Positions 21,594 to 25,860 of a stretch of DNA of 25,860 bases are shown piece after piece. Under the pieces are notes generated by a model that searched no databases, had not been told where the DNA came from, and worked only from the letters and a program-made list of their open reading frames with translations. The stretch lies in the NCBI GenBank assembly GCA_910583795.1, contig CAJTZQ010000050.1, positions 1 to 25,860 on the forward strand, in the 5' to 3' direction. The stretch's first letter is position 1. Each line of letters begins with the position of its first letter. The position numbers were made by a program, and so were the translations under genes. This DNA comes from an uncultured Muribaculaceae bacterium. Lineage in GTDB: Bacteria; Bacteroidota; Bacteroidia; Bacteroidales; Muribaculaceae.

Positions 21594-23018
21594 ATGGAAT
21601 CTCAGGATATAATTATCTCATTAGAAAGCGAACGGCTCGGTTATGGCAAAGTCGTGCTTGACAATCCGCATAAAATAAAAATTCCCGCAGGGATCACAGT
21701 AATTTATGGAGAAAACGGCAGCGGGAAAACCACTTTAGGCACAATTCTCGAAAAAGGTAGATATGCATATGGCAACCGTCTCTCGTTCTCCCCCTCCGTA
21801 AACAGAATCAAGATGCTTTCTTTTACCGACATCCATTCGCTCAGTGGTATGGAGGTGCAATATTATGTGCAACGCATGGAAGCGACCATGAATGATATGG
21901 TCCCGACTGTATCGGATATAATGGGGAGTAAAATAGAAAACCGGAAGTGGGATGAATATTGCTCTATATTGGGATTGAAAGATGTAATCGACAAGAAGAT
22001 CAACTATCTTTCAAGCGGGGAACTCCGTAAGCTTCTTATTATTAATGCTCTCCTCGATAACCCCGACGTACTGATACTTGATAATCCTTATATCGGTCTT
22101 GATGCCGGCTCACGCGAAGAATTCGACACGACAATGAAATGTCTGAGGGCTCAAGGCGTGTCTGTTATAATGCTGTTGTGCGACACTGCCGACATTCCTG
22201 AGTATACTGACTCTCTGATAAATATCATCGACAAATCAATATCTCCCGTAATATCCGACCGGGAACAGATATCTATAATCCGGAAATCTGTCCCGGAATA
22301 TCATTTTGATATTTCCTCAATCCCTCAGTCTATCAATTCTAAACCGCTTCCTCATAATATATCATTCGCCATTCATAAGGGGCATGTGAAATATGGAGCC
22401 CGCGAAATCCTTAAAGACATAAATTGGATAGTTAATAAAGGGGAAAGATGGGTATTGACAGGTCCTAACGGATGCGGCAAATCATTACTGCTGAGTCTGG
22501 TCTGTGCAGACAATCCTCAGGCATATGCCAACGATATAACTCTTTTTGACCGTAAAAGAGGATCGGGAGAAAGCATTTGGGAAATCAAGGATGCTATCGG
22601 ATATGTTTCTCCCGAAATGCAATTGTTTTTCAAATCTAATTCCAATATCAGGGAGATAATTATGCAAGGGATGCGTAATTCCCTCAATAAATATAGACCT
22701 TCCACTAAGGAAGAATCTGACATAACAGATTCTTGGATGTCTCTGTTAGGCATAGGTCACCTTGCTGAAAGAAATTTTTCCAGTTTGTCAACAGGGGAAC
22801 AACGTCTTGTTTTGGTGGCAAGAGCCATGATTAAACAACCCGAACTTCTTGTGCTTGACGAACCGCTGCATGGTCTGGATGCAGCTCGCAAACGAAGGGT
22901 TAAAGATATAGTGAATGCTATAGTGGAAAGAAACAATGGCTCTCTGATCTTCGTAACTCACTACACTTCAGAAATTCCTTCTTGCGTAAATCACGTTAAG
23001 TCTTTAGCAAAAATATAA
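21594..23018 (+). CDS. Tandem-NBD ABC ATPase, ModF/PhrA-like
   Basis: 474-aa soluble protein with two ABC ATPase domains and no membrane segment. NBD1 (about 1-225) has Walker A GENGSGKTT (39-47) and signature LSSGELRK, but the Walker B ends in LILDN, with Asn164 in place of the catalytic Glu, and the H-loop position has LLCD rather than His. NBD2 (about 255-474) is complete: Walker A GPNGCGKS (290-297), signature LSTGEQR, Walker B LLVLDE (E423) and VTH. The length and layout fit ModF (PhrA), linked in other bacteria with molybdate transport, but no ModABC genes are nearby. The next operon is a Co/Ni ECF system, separated by a terminator. The exact role is uncertain. Confidence 0.8.
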   Translation: MESQDIIISLESERLGYGKVVLDNPHKIKIPAGITVIYGENGSGKTTLGTILEKGRYAYGNRLSFSPSVNRIKMLSFTDIHSLSGMEVQYYVQRMEATMNDMVPTVSDIMGSKIENRKWDEYCSILGLKDVIDKKINYLSSGELRKLLIINALLDNPDVLILDNPYIGLDAGSREEFDTTMKCLRAQGVSVIMLLCDTADIPEYTDSLINIIDKSISPVISDREQISIIRKSVPEYHFDISSIPQSINSKPLPHNISFAIHKGHVKYGAREILKDINWIVNKGERWVLTGPNGCGKSLLLSLVCADNPQAYANDITLFDRKRGSGESIWEIKDAIGYVSPEMQLFFKSNSNIREIIMQGMRNSLNKYRPSTKEESDITDSWMSLLGIGHLAERNFSSLSTGEQRLVLVARAMIKQPELLVLDEPLHGLDAARKRRVKDIVNAIVERNNGSLIFVTHYTSEIPSCVNHVKSLAKI

Positions 23019-23050
23019 ACCCCAGAACAAGTTTATATAATTTTTGTTAA

Positions 23051-23086
23051 TAAAGATGAGAGAAAGTTCTCTCATCTTTATTTTTT
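23051..23086 (+). terminator. Strong rho-independent terminator after the ModF-like gene
   Basis: TAAAGATGAGAGA (23051-23063) pairs perfectly with TCTCTCATCTTTA (23068-23080), with a 4-nt loop AAGT, followed by T's through 23086. It separates the ATPase gene from the cobalt/nickel operon. If transcription of cbiM starts upstream of it (AATTTTTG at 23038-23045 is a near -7 box), it would act as a leader attenuator. Confidence 0.88.
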
Positions 23087-23107
23087 AACCCAAAATCATT
23101 ATTTGAT

Positions 23108-24064
23108 ATGCACATGGCGGATGCGCTGGTTTCACCGGCGGTGGCAGGAGTGGCGGGAGCTGCTGCGGCAGTTCTTATAGGAGTTGCCTCTCACAAAGTC
23201 AAATCTATTAAAAGAGAAGACATCGTTCCCCTCATGGGCGTGATGGGCGCATTTATATTTGCCGCCCAGATGATAAACTTCTCTATACCGGGCACTGGAT
23301 CAAGCGGTCACATAATTGGTGGTATTCTACTTGCTTCTCTCATGGGACCATGGGCTGCGTTCATAACCTTGTCGTCAGTCTTGATCATACAGTGTCTCAT
23401 ATTTGCCGACGGAGGCTTGATGGCGTTGGGCTGTAACATTATCAATATGGCGGCAATGAGTTGTCTGGTTGCTTATCCCCTTATATACAGACCTATAGCC
23501 GGAATCTCCACTTCAAAATGGAGATTGTCGCTTGCTGCTGTGACTGCTTGTGTGTTCGGTCTTGAATTGGGAGCTTTGGCTGTGACTGCCGAAACTGAAT
23601 TATCGGGCGTAACGGCTCTTCCCACCTCAAGTTTTCTCGCATTGATGACATCTATACATCTTGCAATCGGATTATGTGAAGGTATCGCCACGGCTTTGGT
23701 AATTTGTTTTGTTGTGTCCTATAAAAAAGATATGCTGTTTAGTCAACAAAAAAATGTTTCTGTTCCTGTGTCCTCGGGGAAACTATCCAAAAAGACAAAA
23801 ACTGTTTTGTGGTCTTTTGCCGCCGTGGCATTGGTTCTTGCAATAGGCTTCACATGGATCGCATCCGAGAATCCTGACGGTCTCGAATGGTCAATCGCAA
23901 AAATTACCGGTGCCACCGAACTTGGTGTAGCGTCAATACCATCAACAGCTTTCATCCCTGATTACGATTCCACTTTCGCCGGCATTGTAGGCGGTGTGAT
24001 TGTGATGGTGATGTTATGGTGTATCTGCGCATTACTCTTCCGAAGGAAAAAGAAAATTGCATAA
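23108..24064 (+). CDS. cbiM: Cobalt/nickel ECF transporter substrate-binding permease CbiM fused to a PDGLE (CbiN-like) domain
   Basis: 318-aa S-component of an energy-coupling-factor importer for Co2+ or Ni2+. The N-terminus MHMADALVSP carries the Met1-His2 metal site of CbiM/NikM, and H68 in GTGSSGHIIGG matches the further coordinating His. Six or so hydrophobic helices span about 12-205. The C-terminal part (about 232-305) has a membrane helix followed by SENPDGLEWS (PDGLE, 256-260) and a final helix, i.e. the CbiN/NikN-type accessory fused to CbiM. The start is fixed by the MH- requirement. It is the first gene of a three-gene operon, with 3 bp to cbiQ. Co versus Ni cannot be decided here. 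Confidence 0.92.
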   Translation: MHMADALVSPAVAGVAGAAAAVLIGVASHKVKSIKREDIVPLMGVMGAFIFAAQMINFSIPGTGSSGHIIGGILLASLMGPWAAFITLSSVLIIQCLIFADGGLMALGCNIINMAAMSCLVAYPLIYRPIAGISTSKWRLSLAAVTACVFGLELGALAVTAETELSGVTALPTSSFLALMTSIHLAIGLCEGIATALVICFVVSYKKDMLFSQQKNVSVPVSSGKLSKKTKTVLWSFAAVALVLAIGFTWIASENPDGLEWSIAKITGATELGVASIPSTAFIPDYDSTFAGIVGGVIVMVMLWCICALLFRRKKKIA

Positions 24065-24067
24065 GTC

Positions 24068-24856
24068 TTGATGGGACAGCTTGAAAAAACATATCAACAG
24101 ATAGTAAGACTTGATAATAGCCGAAAATGTACATATTCATCTCCGGCTATTCTCATTGTTACCTTGCTATATTTGATATGCGTCTTGAGTGTCCCTATTT
24201 ATCAGCCCCATAAGCTCATCTGGCTGGCAGCATATCCAATTGTCGCTTCTGAAATGGAAGGGATAGGTTATGGCAGAATTTTCCTCCGATCCTTGTGGAT
24301 TCTCCCTTTGGTATTATTCATAGGCATATTCAATCCATTCATCGAAACAGAAATTGCATTCCGAATAGGGAATGTTGCTATAAGCCGGGGATGGCTGAGT
24401 TTTACTTCTATTCTCTTTCGTGGTCTTCTGTCCTTTCAAGCGGTACTGATTCTTGTCGGGAAAACGGGGTTCATTGATATATTTAATTCATTACGCAAAA
24501 TTGGTTGTCCTGCGGTACTAACCACTCAACTTCTTCTCACCTATAGATACATCTCTGTGATCATAGACCAGGCTATGATCATGAAACGCGCCCGTGAGGC
24601 TCGCGGATATGGGAGAAAGAGTTATCCCTTAAAAATGTGGGGACAGTTTATCGGACAATTGCTTGTGCTGAGTATGCAACGCGCAACCTGGATTCATCGT
24701 GCCATGGATGCAAGAGGATTTGATGGGACATTACCTATCGGGAATGCCGTTAAATGGACTAAATCTTCCCGGCTATGGCTGATTGTCTGGTGCGTTATTA
24801 TAATTTGTCTTCGTTTCATCGATTTCTCCACACTGATTAAACATTTGTTGTTATGA
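24068..24856 (+). CDS. cbiQ: Energy-coupling factor transmembrane protein (EcfT/CbiQ)
   Basis: 262-aa T-component of the ECF transporter, which links the S-component CbiM to the ATPase. Four to five hydrophobic helices lie at about 25-60, 75-100 and 110-140 and near the C-terminus (235-255). The two cytoplasmic coupling motifs with Ala-Arg-Gly are visible: RAREARGYG (about 175) and RAMDARGFDG (about 213), which contact the ATPase. The start ATGATG gives two adjacent codons. It follows cbiM by 3 bp and overlaps cbiO by 4 bp (ATGA), so it is translationally coupled. Confidence 0.9.
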   Translation: MMGQLEKTYQQIVRLDNSRKCTYSSPAILIVTLLYLICVLSVPIYQPHKLIWLAAYPIVASEMEGIGYGRIFLRSLWILPLVLFIGIFNPFIETEIAFRIGNVAISRGWLSFTSILFRGLLSFQAVLILVGKTGFIDIFNSLRKIGCPAVLTTQLLLTYRYISVIIDQAMIMKRAREARGYGRKSYPLKMWGQFIGQLLVLSMQRATWIHRAMDARGFDGTLPIGNAVKWTKSSRLWLIVWCVIIICLRFIDFSTLIKHLLL

Positions 24857-25536
24857 GCCACCATTTTGTTAGATTCTCTGATGTACATTATTCATATCCC
24901 GACGGCACAGAGGCTTTGAAGGGTATTAGTTTCACTATAACCCATGGTGAACGTGCTGCTATTCTCGGACTCAACGGATGTGGCAAATCCACTCTTTTAC
25001 TTCACACAAACGGCTTGCTTTTACCCTCCAAAGGTGAAGTAAATGTCGGAGATGTACCGGTGACAAAAAAGACACTACCCGTTGTAAGACGTGCTGTCGG
25101 TATGGTGTTTCAGAATCCTGACGACATGCTGTTTATGCCGACTATATATGATGATGTGGCATTCGGGCCTCGAAATATGAAACTTCCGGAGAAAGAAGTT
25201 GAGCGACGAGTGAAGGGTGCATTGGAAGCTGTCGGTCTATCAGGATGCGAGGATAAGGCGGCTTATCAGCTTTCCGGAGGGCAGCGTAGAAGCGCGGCGA
25301 TAGCGTCCGTCCTTTCTATGGAACCCGATATACTTGTTTTGGATGAACCGTCGTCTAATCTCGACTTGAAAGCGAGAAGAAACTTGATTGACCTCCTAAA
25401 AACCTTCCATCACACAATCATAGTCGCCACCCACGACATAGAGATGGCTCAGGAATTATGCCCACGTTCCCTCCTCATGGAAGACGGCAGAATAATAGCT
25501 GATGCCCCCACCCAAGAAATCATTCAACTCATTTAA
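24853..25536 (+). CDS. cbiO: Cobalt/nickel ECF transporter ATPase CbiO
   Basis: 227-aa A-component ATPase. Walker A GLNGCGKST (about 38-46), Q-loop VFQNPDD (the NPDD after Q is typical of ECF ATPases), signature LSGGQRRSAAIA, Walker B ILVLDEPSSNLD and the H-loop ATHD are all complete. It is on the short side for the family but intact. It starts inside the cbiQ stop (ATGA overlap). With one ATPase gene, the complex probably uses a homodimer. The operon ends here; the sequence downstream does not show a clean T-tailed terminator. Confidence 0.92.
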   Translation: MSHHFVRFSDVHYSYPDGTEALKGISFTITHGERAAILGLNGCGKSTLLLHTNGLLLPSKGEVNVGDVPVTKKTLPVVRRAVGMVFQNPDDMLFMPTIYDDVAFGPRNMKLPEKEVERRVKGALEAVGLSGCEDKAAYQLSGGQRRSAAIASVLSMEPDILVLDEPSSNLDLKARRNLIDLLKTFHHTIIVATHDIEMAQELCPRSLLMEDGRIIADAPTQEIIQLI

Positions 25537-25860
25537 TCGTAATTTTAACCATAAGAACGACAAAAGGAAAGGGTCTTGGAGTTATGAGAGAAGTGTCTTT
25601 CCCTGATTTTGGTGGCTCTTTCCTAATTTAGTTGAAAGATAAAGATGAGAATGATTCAATAAGCTAAATGACACTATTTGTTTAAAAATATTAATTTTAT
25701 TAAATATTGGCAAATATATTGTTTTTTTGTAAAAGAATTCTTTCTTTTGCAAGAATTAATATAAAACCAACATTATGAAAAATCTACTTAAAATCTTGCC
25801 TCTAAAAACAATAGTTCGTTAAAAAAATAATTCATAGGCTAAGCGGCATCTACCGCCAAG
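25537..25860. other. Intergenic region at the right edge
   Basis: AT-rich, with no clear gene. One left arm AGGAAAG (25565-25571) can pair with CTTTCC at 25598-25603 or CTTTCCT at 25618-25624, so two alternative hairpins are possible after the cbi operon. Two T-rich TTTG motifs about 17 bp apart (around 25727-25750) could be a promoter for something beyond the window. A 15-codon ORF (25775-25822, MKNLLKILPLKTIVR) follows. Confidence 0.35.

Noticed and set aside
23019..23107. Cobalamin or NiCo riboswitch upstream of cbiM
   Set aside because: The gap is 89 bp and more than a third of it is a simple terminator hairpin; no B12-box-like sequence is seen.
25565..25624. Further member of the palindromic repeat family after cbiO
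   Set aside because: It shares only short words such as GGAGTTAT with copy D; the arms and core do not align convincingly.

Overview
The window looks like chromosomal DNA from a Bacteroidales bacterium, possibly of the Muribaculaceae. The evidence is an AT-rich genome with few Shine-Dalgarno sequences, several exact matches to the Bacteroidota -7 promoter box (TAnnTTTG), a C10 cysteine protease with a Por-type C-terminal domain, a DUF5723-type outer-membrane protein, lipoproteins with clear lipoboxes, and an AspT/YidE-type transporter typical of the order. The family-level assignment is an inference. I found no rRNA, tRNA, CRISPR array, transposase or phage genes. 

Layout. 1-950: palindromic repeat, then a ZIP metal transporter (minus). 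1083-5571: a divergently transcribed PhoB/PhoR-like two-component pair, then a Pit-type phosphate transporter with a PhoU-like tail; the promoter region of the transporter carries boxes repeated every 11 bp. 5572-9868: palindromic repeat, a PMCA-type Ca2+ P-type ATPase and, 13 bp later, a CNNM/CorC-type membrane protein, closed by a hairpin shared with the convergent tcdA. 9867-12502 (minus): a secreted C10 protease followed 8 bp later by tcdA. 12503-14637: a degraded repeat half-copy and an AspT-family transporter (minus). 15010-16613: a small GH24-like lysozyme and a lipoprotein of unknown function, ending in a strong terminator. 16664-19847 (minus): a two-gene unit, a large lipoprotein and a DUF5723 protein. 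19848-21593: two full copies of a ~203-bp palindromic element in direct orientation around an unlisted 51-aa histidine-rich small protein and a nitroreductase. 21594-25536: a tandem-NBD ModF-like ATPase with its own terminator, then a compact Co/Ni ECF transporter operon (cbiM-PDGLE fusion, cbiQ, cbiO). The last 320 bp are intergenic with a possible promoter and a 15-codon ORF. 

Functional theme. Much of the window is ion homeostasis: divalent metal uptake (ZIP), phosphate uptake and sensing, Ca2+ export, CorC-type metal handling and cobalt/nickel uptake. The most unusual signal is not a gene but a dispersed family of nested palindromes (five copies or fragments) in intergenic regions, some placed between a promoter and its gene. 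I did not find a convincing new multi-gene defence or biosynthetic system.
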